64,000 nt of DNA, from positions 1 to 64,000 of the forward strand of contig JAFGXL010000025.1 of assembly GCA_016936655.1 (NCBI GenBank), given 5' to 3'. Positions 44,473 to 53,104 of this stretch are shown here, piece after piece. Below the pieces are notes generated by a model. That model saw only the letters and a program-made list of their open reading frames with translations, did not search any database and was not told the origin of the DNA. Positions within the stretch are counted from its first letter, which is position 1. Every line of letters starts with the position of its first letter. The stretch comes from Nitrospirota bacterium (GTDB taxonomy: Bacteria; Nitrospirota; Thermodesulfovibrionia; Thermodesulfovibrionales; Dissulfurispiraceae). Both the position numbers and the translations under genes were made by a program.

Positions 44473-45483
44473 ATGAAGGAGGCTCTGCTTTACGAAAAAG
44501 CAGAGGGCTTCAAGGTTAGGTGCCTGTTATGTCCTCATAAATGTACAATTGCCGATACAAAAAGGGGCTTGTGCGGAGCCAGACATAATAGGGGAGGAAC
44601 CCTCTACTCTGATGTTTATGGAAAGGTTGCAGCGAGGAATGTTGATCCTGTTGAGAAGAAACCGCTTTTCCATTTTTATCCTGCATCAAGGTCGTATTCC
44701 ATAGCTACGGTAGGTTGCAATTTTAGGTGTCTGCATTGCCAGAATTCTGAAATATCCCAATATCCTAAACATAACGAAGCTGTGCCCGGCATTGATATGA
44801 GCCCTCAGGATGTGGTGTCAGAGGCAGCAGCGAGCGGATGCCAGAGCATATCCTACACCTACACAGAGCCTACGGTATTTTTCGAGTTTGCTCTTGACTG
44901 CGCAAAACTGGCGAAAAAGAGAGGGCTCCTTAATATATTTGTGACTAATGGATTTACTTCAAGAGATGCTATAGAGATGATAGCTCCTTATCTTGATGCA
45001 GTGAATGTAGATCTTAAAGGCGATGAAGAGTTTTATAAAAATGTCGAGGGCGGCAGGCTGAAACCTGTGCTGGATTCAATCCGGCTTTATAAATTGCTTG
45101 GTATATGGGTGGAGATTACAACGATGATTATTCCCGGCTTCAATGATTCAGACCGGTTTTTAGAATGGGCTGCAGAATTTATCAAATCGGTTGATCCGGC
45201 TGTGCCATGGCATGTGAGCAGATTTTACCCGACCTACAAAATGAATGACATCTCTTCTACTCCTGCATCTACTCTGGAGCGGGCACGCAGCATAGGGCTT
45301 AATGCAGGACTCAAATATATTTATGAGGGCAACCTGCCTGAAAGACCGGCAGAGAATACAAACTGCTCTTCCTGCGGAGAGCTTCTTATCGAGAGAAACG
45401 GTTTCTTTGTTAAAAAAGTAAATCTTCAATCATCCGTATGTCCTAGATGCGGATACAAGCTTGAAGGGGTCGGCTTGCCATAA
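44473..45483 (+). CDS. amrS: AmmeMemoRadiSam-system radical SAM enzyme, PflA-like
   Basis: 336-residue radical SAM protein. Cluster cysteines are in GCNFRCLHCQN (CxxxCxxC). An N-terminal CLLCPHKC with CGARHN and a C-terminal pair of Cys-x2-Cys motifs (CSSCG, CPRCG) are typical of the AmrS branch, which accompanies Memo and AMMECR1 proteins. Those partners are not in the window. Substrate unknown. GGAGG precedes the start. Confidence 0.88.
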   Translation: MKEALLYEKAEGFKVRCLLCPHKCTIADTKRGLCGARHNRGGTLYSDVYGKVAARNVDPVEKKPLFHFYPASRSYSIATVGCNFRCLHCQNSEISQYPKHNEAVPGIDMSPQDVVSEAAASGCQSISYTYTEPTVFFEFALDCAKLAKKRGLLNIFVTNGFTSRDAIEMIAPYLDAVNVDLKGDEEFYKNVEGGRLKPVLDSIRLYKLLGIWVEITTMIIPGFNDSDRFLEWAAEFIKSVDPAVPWHVSRFYPTYKMNDISSTPASTLERARSIGLNAGLKYIYEGNLPERPAENTNCSSCGELLIERNGFFVKKVNLQSSVCPRCGYKLEGVGLP

Positions 45484-45664
45484 CTGTTATCAAAATTTAG
45501 TTCATCCCCCCCGTTTATATATTCATAGCCATTGCTTCTGCCGTAATTCTGACCGTGTCAAGTCTGTTTTTTTGTTTGAAAAAATCTGACTGCATAATAT
45601 AAGCTAATTGCCAATTATGCTTTAAAACTAAAGATCTTTGTATTAGGAACGATATATAAAGCCT

Positions 45665-47932
45665 ATGTTCAAGCTGATAAACAGCCCAGAGTTTAGCCAT
45701 ACAAAGAGATTTCTTCTCTACTCGGTCTCTCTGCTAAGTGTTATCTTTATTGTTTCTGCTGCATGGAATATAGCAATGACTAAAGAAGGCACTATCGAAA
45801 AGGCAAAATTCGAAGCTCGCACCATATATGATCACAATGTTGCCTATAAAAAATGGAATGCTACACTGGGCGGTGTTTATGCAGTTGTCAGCCAGAAAAA
45901 TCAGCCTAATCATTTTATAAATCCGGAAATCAGGGAGCTAAATTATGCTGATAAACAGCTAGCCCTGATAAACCACTACCAGATGACAAAGAGCGCATAT
46001 GAATTAATGAGCGAGGACAAAGGCGCAAACATCTTTAACAGGGTAATAAGCCTCAATCCGATGAATCCGGCAAACAAGCCTGATGAATGGGAGAAGTCAG
46101 CTCTGATCTCTTTCGAAAAGGGGCTTGAAGAGTTTAGCGAGGTTGCTCAGATTGGAGGCTCGCCTTATCTAAGAGTGCTCAGACCATACAGGATGGAGAA
46201 GGAGTGTCTTAAATGCCATGAGTATCAGGGGTACAAGATCGGAGATATAAGAGGCGGCATAAGCATAGGTGTGCCAATGGCTCCTTATCTAAAAAGCGAA
46301 GAAAATACCATTTATACAATCATAGGCACTCATATGGCTATGTGGATTATAGGATTTGTAGGCATCGCTTTTTTCTCTATTAGGCTTATGAAAAATGAGA
46401 AAGACCGGCGTTACACAGAATGGAAGTTTAAGACTCTTTCGGATTTTGCAGTTAACTGGGAGTATTGGGTAAATGTTGATGGAGACATTGTTTATATGTC
46501 TCCATCAGCGCTTAATATTACAGGATATTCTGTTACAGAGTTCATGAAAAGCAGGGAACTCGTGCGGGCTGTTGTGCACCCTGAAGATCAAGAGACCTAT
46601 GATTCTCATATAGAAAACTTTGCACTTATGGATAGCGGAGAGACAGAGTTCCGGATAATAACCAAAGATGGTCAGGTAAAATGGATATCTCACATATGCG
46701 AACCTATATATATTGACGATCAGTTTCTGGGAAGGCGTATAACTAACAGGGATGTTACTGACAGGAAAAAACTGAAGGCACAGCTCATGCAGTCTCAGAA
46801 GATGGAGTCACTGGGTCTGATGGCAGGTAATGTTGCTCATGATTTCAACAATATACTTACAACGATAATGGGCTTCAGCGCGTTGCTTAAAGAGACACTT
46901 TCTCCTCATGATACAGCAGCATCCAGATACATACAGAATATTCTTTCTGCCTCTGATAGAGCTCACGCATTGACAAACAGCCTGCTCACATTTAGCAGAA
47001 AACAGATTGTAAGACCTGAGGAGATGAGCATAAAGTCTGTTATTAATGAGATTGAACCTATGCTTAAGAGGCTCATTGGAGACGAGTACGAACTCCAGAT
47101 CAATTTAAGCGAAGATGACTACTGCGTATGCGTGGACAAAAACCAGATTGAGCAGGTGATAATGAATATCGTCACAAATGCCCGCGACTCTATGGCAGAT
47201 GGTGGTCTTATATCTATAGAAACATCAACCGCAAAGGTAGATGCGGAACAGTTCGGAAAGAACCATATACCCCCAGGATTTTATATGATACTTTCTATAG
47301 CTGATACTGGAACAGGAATAGACAAAAAGGACATACCGCACATATTCGACCCGTTTTTTACAACCAAGGAAAAGGGCAAGGGCACAGGACTTGGACTTTC
47401 GATAGTATATGGAATAATAAAACAGCACAGCGGTTTTATTAATGTATACAGCGAGCCCGGCTCTGGCACAACATTCAAAATATATCTGCCTGTTTCAGAC
47501 AAAACATCAGGCACAACAGTCTGCTCAGTTTCTGACGAGCTTTTTGAGGATGACCTTACAGGCAGCGGAACCATACTTGTTGCAGAGGATGAGGCAGGAG
47601 TAAGAGAGCTGATTACAGAGGTGCTCCAGAGGTCAGGCTATAATGTGATCGCTACCATTGATGGAGAGGATGCTGTGCATGAGTACAAAAAGAATGCTGA
47701 CAAAATAAACCTCTGCATACTCGATGTAATGATGCCGAGAAAAAACGGCAAAGAGGTCTACAGGATGCTAAAGACAATCAATCCGGGAGTCAAGGTTATA
47801 TTTATTAGCGGATATACGCAGAACATACTCAGCTCAAAGGGAATATACGAAGAGGGCCTGATATTTATTCCCAAGCCTCTCAATATCAATAAACTGCTCA
47901 GCCATGTAAAGGCTGTCTTTTCTGAAGTTTAA
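45665..47932 (+). CDS. Haem-sensing hybrid histidine kinase
   Basis: 755 residues. Helices at 17-37 and 217-240 enclose a DUF3365-type sensor with haem motif Cys181-Leu-Lys-Cys184-His185. Then PAS (about 255-368), dimerisation helix with phospho-His392 (GNVAHDFNNILTT), HATPase (VTNARDSMADGG, DTGTGID, GKGTGLGLSIV) and a C-terminal receiver with Asp in CILDVMMPRKNG. Haem redox state or a bound gas may be the signal. The sensor domain is shared with the kinase-less protein at 38565. No ribosome-binding site; TATATA lies six bases upstream of the ATG. Confidence 0.9.
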   Translation: MFKLINSPEFSHTKRFLLYSVSLLSVIFIVSAAWNIAMTKEGTIEKAKFEARTIYDHNVAYKKWNATLGGVYAVVSQKNQPNHFINPEIRELNYADKQLALINHYQMTKSAYELMSEDKGANIFNRVISLNPMNPANKPDEWEKSALISFEKGLEEFSEVAQIGGSPYLRVLRPYRMEKECLKCHEYQGYKIGDIRGGISIGVPMAPYLKSEENTIYTIIGTHMAMWIIGFVGIAFFSIRLMKNEKDRRYTEWKFKTLSDFAVNWEYWVNVDGDIVYMSPSALNITGYSVTEFMKSRELVRAVVHPEDQETYDSHIENFALMDSGETEFRIITKDGQVKWISHICEPIYIDDQFLGRRITNRDVTDRKKLKAQLMQSQKMESLGLMAGNVAHDFNNILTTIMGFSALLKETLSPHDTAASRYIQNILSASDRAHALTNSLLTFSRKQIVRPEEMSIKSVINEIEPMLKRLIGDEYELQINLSEDDYCVCVDKNQIEQVIMNIVTNARDSMADGGLISIETSTAKVDAEQFGKNHIPPGFYMILSIADTGTGIDKKDIPHIFDPFFTTKEKGKGTGLGLSIVYGIIKQHSGFINVYSEPGSGTTFKIYLPVSDKTSGTTVCSVSDELFEDDLTGSGTILVAEDEAGVRELITEVLQRSGYNVIATIDGEDAVHEYKKNADKINLCILDVMMPRKNGKEVYRMLKTINPGVKVIFISGYTQNILSSKGIYEEGLIFIPKPLNINKLLSHVKAVFSEV

Positions 47933-47977
47933 TTCTGCCAGAATCCGGAAATTCTCCTAAAATAAAAGCCATCATAG

Positions 47978-47983
47978 TATAAT
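47978..47983 (+). promoter_or_regulatory. -10 element of the ZraS-like kinase gene
   Basis: Perfect TATAAT, six bases before the ATG at 47990. There is no Shine-Dalgarno sequence in between and no consensus -35 box. Fits a leaderless transcript. Confidence 0.4.
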
Positions 47984-47989
47984 TTGTTG

Positions 47990-49288
47990 ATGCATACCTA
48001 CAGGTCGGGTAAAACATACAGATATCTTGCAGCCATTTTGCTGATGTTCTCGCTGCTGACAGCTGCTAGCGCGTATATGACTTACAGCAATTCGGTTGTT
48101 TCTGCCCAGGAAGGGCTGAGACTTCAGGCTATGGCAGTTGCATCAGGGCTTGAGGCGGCTATTCATAAGGGTTCTGCAGGCAGGACAGATATGTTTGCCG
48201 AGATAGCTGCGCGCGGCGCATGGGAGGCTATAGCTTTTGTCAGTCTGTATGGAGCAGACGGCACTATTGTTGCTCATTCTAACAGAAACCTTGTGAATAC
48301 AAAATCAGATGCAAGCAGCTTTGATGAGAAGATAAAAAAAGGAGACCCATCATTCGGCATATTAAAACTTGGCACAGATGAAAAGGTATTTGTTCTGGAT
48401 CTTCCAGTTCAGGATAGTCGTGAGCTTTTGAGGGTAGCGCTTCATACATTTTCTGCTGATATGACTATACAGCAGGCGCGCAGGCAGGTTATAACAATAG
48501 CCGGTCTGATCATTCTGCTCTGGATCACCGGTTTCTTCTTTGTCAGATACGCAAAGAGGGCAGAGGGGCTGGCTGAGCAGATGCATGAAAAGGAGCGCTT
48601 CGCTATGCTGGGTGAGATGGCTTCAGTGCTTGCGCACGAGATACGAAATCCACTCGGCAGTATAAAGGGGTTTGCGCAATATCTGCTCGAATCAAAAGAT
48701 TGCGCATCAGGCAGTTCTCAGGCTATGCATGAAAATCTGGGCATAATAGTATCTGAGTCAGAAAGGCTTGAAGCTCTTACAGAGGATCTTCTGCTTTATG
48801 CGAGGCCTGCTGCTGTAGAGATAAAAAAGTTTTATCTGAAGGAGCTTGTGTCTGAGGTGTTGATGTCAGCTATGGGCAGACAGCCGGCTGACCTTAAGGA
48901 CAGGGTGCATGTTGAAATAGCGGATAGCATCATGGTAAATAGTGACAGATACAAACTCTTTCGCATACTGCTTAATCTGGTGAGAAATGCGGATGAGGCA
49001 TCAGGCGGCATCGGCAGGATATGGATAAAAGCACTGAGCCCTGAAGATCCTGAAGGCAAGGTGGTTCTTACAGTAAAGGATGACGGCCCAGGGATGGACA
49101 TCAGCACAAAAGCTAAGGCTTTCGACCCGTTTTTCACAACCAAGGCAAAAGGCACCGGGCTGGGTCTGGCTGTTGTGGGCAAACTTATGCATGAGCTAGG
49201 CGGAGAAATATCTCTCAATACAGAAAAAGGTAAGGGAACAGAGTTTGCTTTAACTCTATCAAATTCAAAAAGGGTGAAAGATGAATAG
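47990..49288 (+). CDS. Sensor histidine kinase, ZraS/AtoS-like
   Basis: 432 residues from ATG 47990 (two TTG codons just upstream are less likely). Helices at 12-30 and 166-186 enclose a periplasmic sensor of about 135 residues with GADGTIVAHS, a Cache/PAS-like pattern. The cytoplasmic part has H-box LAHEIRNPLGSIKGF (His216), N-box LVRNADEAS and DDGPGMD and GTGLGLAVV. The next gene overlaps by 8 bp and encodes an NtrC-type regulator, so they are a pair. The nearby ZraP-like gene points to metal or envelope-stress sensing. Confidence 0.88.
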   Translation: MHTYRSGKTYRYLAAILLMFSLLTAASAYMTYSNSVVSAQEGLRLQAMAVASGLEAAIHKGSAGRTDMFAEIAARGAWEAIAFVSLYGADGTIVAHSNRNLVNTKSDASSFDEKIKKGDPSFGILKLGTDEKVFVLDLPVQDSRELLRVALHTFSADMTIQQARRQVITIAGLIILLWITGFFFVRYAKRAEGLAEQMHEKERFAMLGEMASVLAHEIRNPLGSIKGFAQYLLESKDCASGSSQAMHENLGIIVSESERLEALTEDLLLYARPAAVEIKKFYLKELVSEVLMSAMGRQPADLKDRVHVEIADSIMVNSDRYKLFRILLNLVRNADEASGGIGRIWIKALSPEDPEGKVVLTVKDDGPGMDISTKAKAFDPFFTTKAKGTGLGLAVVGKLMHELGGEISLNTEKGKGTEFALTLSNSKRVKDE

Positions 49289-50609
49289 ACAGGACTTCAG
49301 AATAATGGTTGTTGATGATGACAGGTCATTCCTGGCGCTTATCACAAAGATACTCTCTGACGAAGGATATACAGTGAAAGCTCTTGGCGACCCTGCTGAG
49401 GCTATAGATGTTATGATGCAGTTCTACCCTCACCTTGTTATAACAGATCTTAAGATGCCGCAGATGGACGGTGTTGAGCTTATGCAGAGGCTGCGTGAAG
49501 ACGCGCCATTCTGCTCGTTTGTACTGATAACAGCCTATGCTACTGTAGATACCGCTGTTGCTGCCATGAAGAGCGGCGCTTCAGACTACATAACAAAACC
49601 GCTGAAGAGCCCGGATGAACTGCGCACTCTCGCGCAGAAGTTTTTTGACATAGAGAAGATGAATTCCGAAAAAGAGGTGTTGCCAGAAGATATGCCGCCT
49701 ATGGATGTGCTTTTTGCAGGCATGGAGGGCATAATGCAGACAGCAAGAGAAGTTGCCCCACTTGATACGACTGTTATGCTCTATGGTGAAACTGGAGCAG
49801 GCAAGAGTCTTATAGCAAACGCCATGCATATAATGAGCGGAAGGCCGGGGCTCTTTGTAGATATTAATTGCGCTGTTATACCTGAAAATTTATTGGAGTC
49901 TGAACTTTTTGGCTACGAAAAGGGAGCATTCACAGGAGCTGTTTCAGCTAAAAAAGGCAAGTTTGAGCTCGCTGGAGACGGTACTATTTTTCTTGATGAG
50001 GTTTCAGAGATGTCACCTACTCTGCAGGCCAAGTTCCTTAAAGTGCTTCAGGACAAGAAGTTCGAAAGGCTGGGATCATTAAATACAATAAAGACAGATG
50101 CTAGAATCATAGCTGCCACTAACAGGGATCTCAAAGCTCTTGTGGATGAGAAAAAGTTTAGGGAAGATCTTTATTATAGGCTTAATGTATTCCCTATGAC
50201 TATATCTCCATTAAGAAGCCGCAGAGACGCAATCGAGCATATAGCAAAATATCTTCTGAAAAGAATATCAGCAAGACTGGGCAAGCTGGTGACCGGCATA
50301 TCTGATGAACTTATGCAGAAGATGAAGACATACAGCTGGCCCGGCAATATAAGAGAACTCCAGAATGTCATAGAGCGCGGTATTATAGTTTCTAAATCAT
50401 CCAGTCTGGTGCTGAGCGATTCCATATCAGGGGTTGGTTCTTCTTCATCATCAGCTCCAGAAATGGGTCTGGATATTAAATCAGCTGAAAAGGCTGCTAT
50501 AGAAAATGCACTTGTGCGTACAGCAGGCAACCGCAAAGAGGCATCAGCAATACTCGGTATATCATTGCGTGCGCTCCAGTACAAGATAAAGGAGTATGGG
50601 ATTAAATGA
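49281..50609 (+). CDS. Sigma-54-dependent response regulator, ZraR/NtrC-like
   Basis: 442 residues. Receiver 6-120 with Asp56 in VITDLKMP; AAA+ domain with Walker A GETGAGKS (169-176), GAFTGA (215-220) for sigma-54 contact and Walker B GTIFLDEVSEM; then a Fis-type helix-turn-helix at the end (GNRKEASAILGISLRALQYKI). Overlaps the kinase gene by 8 bp. Its probable target is the sigma-54 promoter 80 bp downstream of its own stop. Confidence 0.93.
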   Translation: MNRQDFRIMVVDDDRSFLALITKILSDEGYTVKALGDPAEAIDVMMQFYPHLVITDLKMPQMDGVELMQRLREDAPFCSFVLITAYATVDTAVAAMKSGASDYITKPLKSPDELRTLAQKFFDIEKMNSEKEVLPEDMPPMDVLFAGMEGIMQTAREVAPLDTTVMLYGETGAGKSLIANAMHIMSGRPGLFVDINCAVIPENLLESELFGYEKGAFTGAVSAKKGKFELAGDGTIFLDEVSEMSPTLQAKFLKVLQDKKFERLGSLNTIKTDARIIAATNRDLKALVDEKKFREDLYYRLNVFPMTISPLRSRRDAIEHIAKYLLKRISARLGKLVTGISDELMQKMKTYSWPGNIRELQNVIERGIIVSKSSSLVLSDSISGVGSSSSSAPEMGLDIKSAEKAAIENALVRTAGNRKEASAILGISLRALQYKIKEYGIK

Positions 50610-50613
50610 GAGC

Positions 50614-50653
50614 GCATTTTTTGCGTGTAAAAGTGCAATAAATGCTTTTTTTT
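50614..50653 (+). terminator. AT-rich hairpin with T-run after the two-component genes
   Basis: GCATTTTTTGC (50614-50624) pairs with GCAATAAATGC (50635-50645) with one mismatch around a 10-base loop, followed by eight T residues. It fits an intrinsic terminator. As an imperfect dyad centred about 60 bp upstream of the sigma-54 -24 box, it could also be the binding site of the regulator. Confidence 0.55.
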
Positions 50654-50687
50654 ATAGCATGATTGTTGAATTAAAACCTTTTTTTAT

Positions 50688-50704
50688 CTGGCATGGCAGT
50701 TGCA
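50688..50704 (+). promoter_or_regulatory. Sigma-54 promoter of the ZraP-like gene
   Basis: CTGGCATGGCAGTTGCA matches the sigma-54 consensus: -24 TGGCATG, 4 bases, then TTGCA, with GG and GC ten bases apart. The start codon is 55 bases downstream with a good ribosome-binding site (AAGGAGG at 50744-50750). It lies directly after the gene for a sigma-54 activator. Confidence 0.75.
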
Positions 50705-50758
50705 TTGTCATATGCGAGGTCAGTAGACATCAAAGATAAAAAAAAGGAGGAGTTAATC

Positions 50759-51163
50759 ATGAAAAAGGTATTTGCAACAGTTGTGGTAGTAATCTTCACA
50801 TTGGGTCTTGCTGTGTCAGCGTATGCATTTGGTCCTGGGGCTGGCCCTCGTGGCGGCTTCTATGCCCAGACTACACAGTCTCCAGCATTTACACCAGAGC
50901 AGGTTCAGAAGTTTGCACAGTTCCAGAAGGACATTCTTCCGCTTAAACAGAAGATGCTTCAGCTCAGAACAGATCTTTTCGGGCTCAGGACTCAGCAGAA
51001 CCCTGACTGGAAAGCTATAGCTGACAAGCAGAAGGAGATGGTCGATTTAAGAGTAGAAATCCAGAAGAAGAGGACAGACGCTGGCCTTTTATATTACGGG
51101 TACGGCTTTAAGGCTGGCAATAAAGGATCTAAGGGCTCCAGGATGGGAGCATGCAGATTCTAG
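50759..51163 (+). CDS. ZraP/Spy-like periplasmic protein
   Basis: 134 residues. A signal peptide covers 1-22 (ending VSAYA). The mature part has LTPEQ-type FTPEQVQKFAQFQKD, then long helices with KQKEMVDLRVEIQKKR, as in the heavy-metal-sensor/ZraP/CpxP group. A glycine- and lysine-rich tail ends in MGACRF. A frame beginning at 50693 would run over the promoter, so the ATG at 50759 with AAGGAGG is preferred. Likely an envelope chaperone or zinc-binding repressor of the paired kinase. Confidence 0.82.
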   Translation: MKKVFATVVVVIFTLGLAVSAYAFGPGAGPRGGFYAQTTQSPAFTPEQVQKFAQFQKDILPLKQKMLQLRTDLFGLRTQQNPDWKAIADKQKEMVDLRVEIQKKRTDAGLLYYGYGFKAGNKGSKGSRMGACRF

Positions 51164-51187
51164 TAATCTGTAATAAAAAATGGAGAT

Positions 51188-51212
51188 ATCCGGGCAGTAT
51201 ATCTGCCCGGAT
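51188..51212. other. 10-bp perfect hairpin between two secreted-protein genes
   Basis: ATCCGGGCAG (51188-51197) and CTGCCCGGAT (51203-51212) enclose TATAT. The plus strand has no T-run after it (TAACAAA), so it is not a normal terminator in that direction. It may be a stabilising hairpin at the 3' end of the ZraP-like mRNA or reduce the level of the next gene. Confidence 0.6.
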
Positions 51213-51223
51213 TAACAAATGAG

Positions 51224-51682
51224 ATGAGAGTTAGATTTTGCATAAGTGCTTTGATGGCTGCGTCCCTGATGGTTCTAACGTCTGTTTTTTTTGCTTATGC
51301 ACAAACAGAACAGGACGCAGGATATGACCAGAATATAGAGGTCTCATTTTCAGGAACAGTATCTGCTGTTTCTGAGGAGGCTCCTCTTATGCAGGGTAGA
51401 AGCGGATTTATGAGAAAGCGGCCACCCAGGCAGCAGATTCTTCTTACAGTTAAAAGCTCCGGCAGGGTATATCAGGTGATTACAGGACCTGCATGGTTTA
51501 TGCGGAAAAAGAACATCGCTTTTGCAGCAGGAGATGAGGTGAATGTTACAGGAGCCAAGGTCTTTGGCAGGGACGGAAATCTCTACATCATTACCAGACA
51601 TATCAGCATACCTTCCACAGGCTCGAGCATAGCGCTTAGAGACAGCATGGGCAGACCTGCCTGGCGCAGGCATTCACAATAA
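51224..51682 (+). CDS. Unknown secreted small beta-rich protein
   Basis: 152 residues; signal peptide about 1-26 ending FFAYA. The mature part has a pattern EVSFSGTVSAVSEE, then QQILLTVKSSGRVYQVITGP and AGDEVNVTGAKVFGR, which looks like an OB-fold of exported nucleic-acid or metal-binding type. A basic, Arg- and Pro-rich stretch (MRKRPPRQ) interrupts it. No family recognised. It may share the sigma-54 transcript with the ZraP-like gene. The ribosome-binding site is weak. Confidence 0.75.
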   Translation: MRVRFCISALMAASLMVLTSVFFAYAQTEQDAGYDQNIEVSFSGTVSAVSEEAPLMQGRSGFMRKRPPRQQILLTVKSSGRVYQVITGPAWFMRKKNIAFAAGDEVNVTGAKVFGRDGNLYIITRHISIPSTGSSIALRDSMGRPAWRRHSQ

Positions 51683-51701
51683 GATAATTACATGATATAA
51701 T
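51673..51701 (+). promoter_or_regulatory. Sigma-70-type promoter of the pilus operon
   Basis: TTCACA (51673-51678), 17-bp spacer and TATAAT (51696-51701) with TGA before it. This is close to consensus and lies about 42 bases upstream of the first pilus gene. Confidence 0.7.
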
Positions 51702-51742
51702 TACGATTAATATTTTATCCTGGCCATAATGGGGGGCACTAT

Positions 51743-53104
51743 TTGGCAGCGCGCATAGCGGTGAGCCTGGAAGAAAAGGGTGTCAGAATAGTTTATGCAG
51801 CAACAGGACCTAAAAGCATAAAAATACAGAAGACTCTTCTTATAAACGAAGAGGAGCTGGAGAGTTTTCTGAAAAAAGAGCATTCGCGCAGTTTCATTGT
51901 TTCTGCAGACTTTAAAAATATTTTTCATGATCTTATCCAGATCCCTCCGGTTGCAGACAAGTTTATAAAAAAGATTGTATCAAACGAGATCAGAAAGCGT
52001 GCCCCTGAACTGGGCAGGTTTCTATTTAGCTACGAGGTCATTGGAGAGAGGTTTATAGAGGGACGAAAAGTTAAAGATGTTTTTGCTGTTGCTGTTTCAG
52101 AAGAAGAGACAGACAGGATCATAGCCCGGTTTGCTTCCTGCGGCAAGACTGTTGACGCAATATATCCCAACATATCGTGTATAGCAGCATTTGCTTCTGC
52201 GTCGAGCTTCGGCTCTGAGGATCCTGCGCTATTTGTATCTGAATCAGGATTCGCAAAAACTCTCTTTCTTATTAACAAGGGCAAGCTTGTATTTGTGAGG
52301 ACAGCCTCATCAACAGGAAGCGGTATGCGTGATTTTGATGTTCAGAATGTGAATATGACAATAAGCTACTGCAGGCAGACTCTCAAGCTTAATCCTTCTG
52401 TAGTAATGCTTGCGGGCGCTTCATGCCATGAGTATGAGGCCTCAGGAGAAACTATTATTCCTTCAGTATGCATGATGCTTCCTACGGGAGTTTACGGAAG
52501 ACAGGATGTGATTTTGGATAATATCTTTCCTGTCTCAGCTCTGCTCTATCGTAAAAAACTGAAACAGTCAAACATGCTGCCATGCAGCTATAAGACAGAA
52601 CAGATGGTCAACACATTTTTCAAAGTTGGGGCAGCCTGTTTTGTTCTGCTGAGCGCTGCAGGCATAGTTAGCCTCAGGATCAGCTCAGACAGAGTTAGGT
52701 TACATGAGCATAAGATAAAGACTCTGTCAGCACAGGTTGCAGCGGCTGCTCCGGCAGCTGTTGAAATCAGGGATATGCAGTCCAGGCTGAAGCCCTTTAT
52801 GTCGGCTATAGATGCGCTGAACCTATCAAGTTCTGAGCCTTCCATAAAGAAAGCTCTCTCGTCAGTCGGATCATTTGGGTCAAAAGGCATTTCTCTGGAA
52901 TCGTTGTCATTTAGGGTAGAGTCAGGATCTGTATTTATAGCATCCAAGGGCTATATAAAATCAGGCAGCTATTTGCAGGCACAGCAGATGTTTGCTGAAC
53001 TCATTGATTCGCTACAGAGGAGCGGTTTTAAGATGCGTTCAAAAAAACTGGATCTAAAAGACAATGTGTTTAATATCGAAGCTATTCAGAAGGGCTTGAA
53101 ATGA
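51743..53104 (+). CDS. PilM/PilN-like (MshI-type) pilus assembly protein
   Basis: 453 residues joining an actin-like cytoplasmic PilM part (about 1-285) and a PilN part with one membrane helix (about 290-312) and a periplasmic coiled and ferredoxin-like domain. In MSHA and GspL systems the same fusion is found. Starts with TTG after GGGGGG. Forms the inner-membrane alignment complex with the next two proteins. Overlaps the next gene by 4 bp. Confidence 0.78.
   Translation: MAARIAVSLEEKGVRIVYAATGPKSIKIQKTLLINEEELESFLKKEHSRSFIVSADFKNIFHDLIQIPPVADKFIKKIVSNEIRKRAPELGRFLFSYEVIGERFIEGRKVKDVFAVAVSEEETDRIIARFASCGKTVDAIYPNISCIAAFASASSFGSEDPALFVSESGFAKTLFLINKGKLVFVRTASSTGSGMRDFDVQNVNMTISYCRQTLKLNPSVVMLAGASCHEYEASGETIIPSVCMMLPTGVYGRQDVILDNIFPVSALLYRKKLKQSNMLPCSYKTEQMVNTFFKVGAACFVLLSAAGIVSLRISSDRVRLHEHKIKTLSAQVAAAAPAAVEIRDMQSRLKPFMSAIDALNLSSSEPSIKKALSSVGSFGSKGISLESLSFRVESGSVFIASKGYIKSGSYLQAQQMFAELIDSLQRSGFKMRSKKLDLKDNVFNIEAIQKGLK

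Noticed and set aside
50693-50758. Longer start for the ZraP-like protein
   Set aside because: It would run across the sigma-54 promoter and place a polar stretch before the signal peptide; AAGGAGG marks the ATG at 50759.
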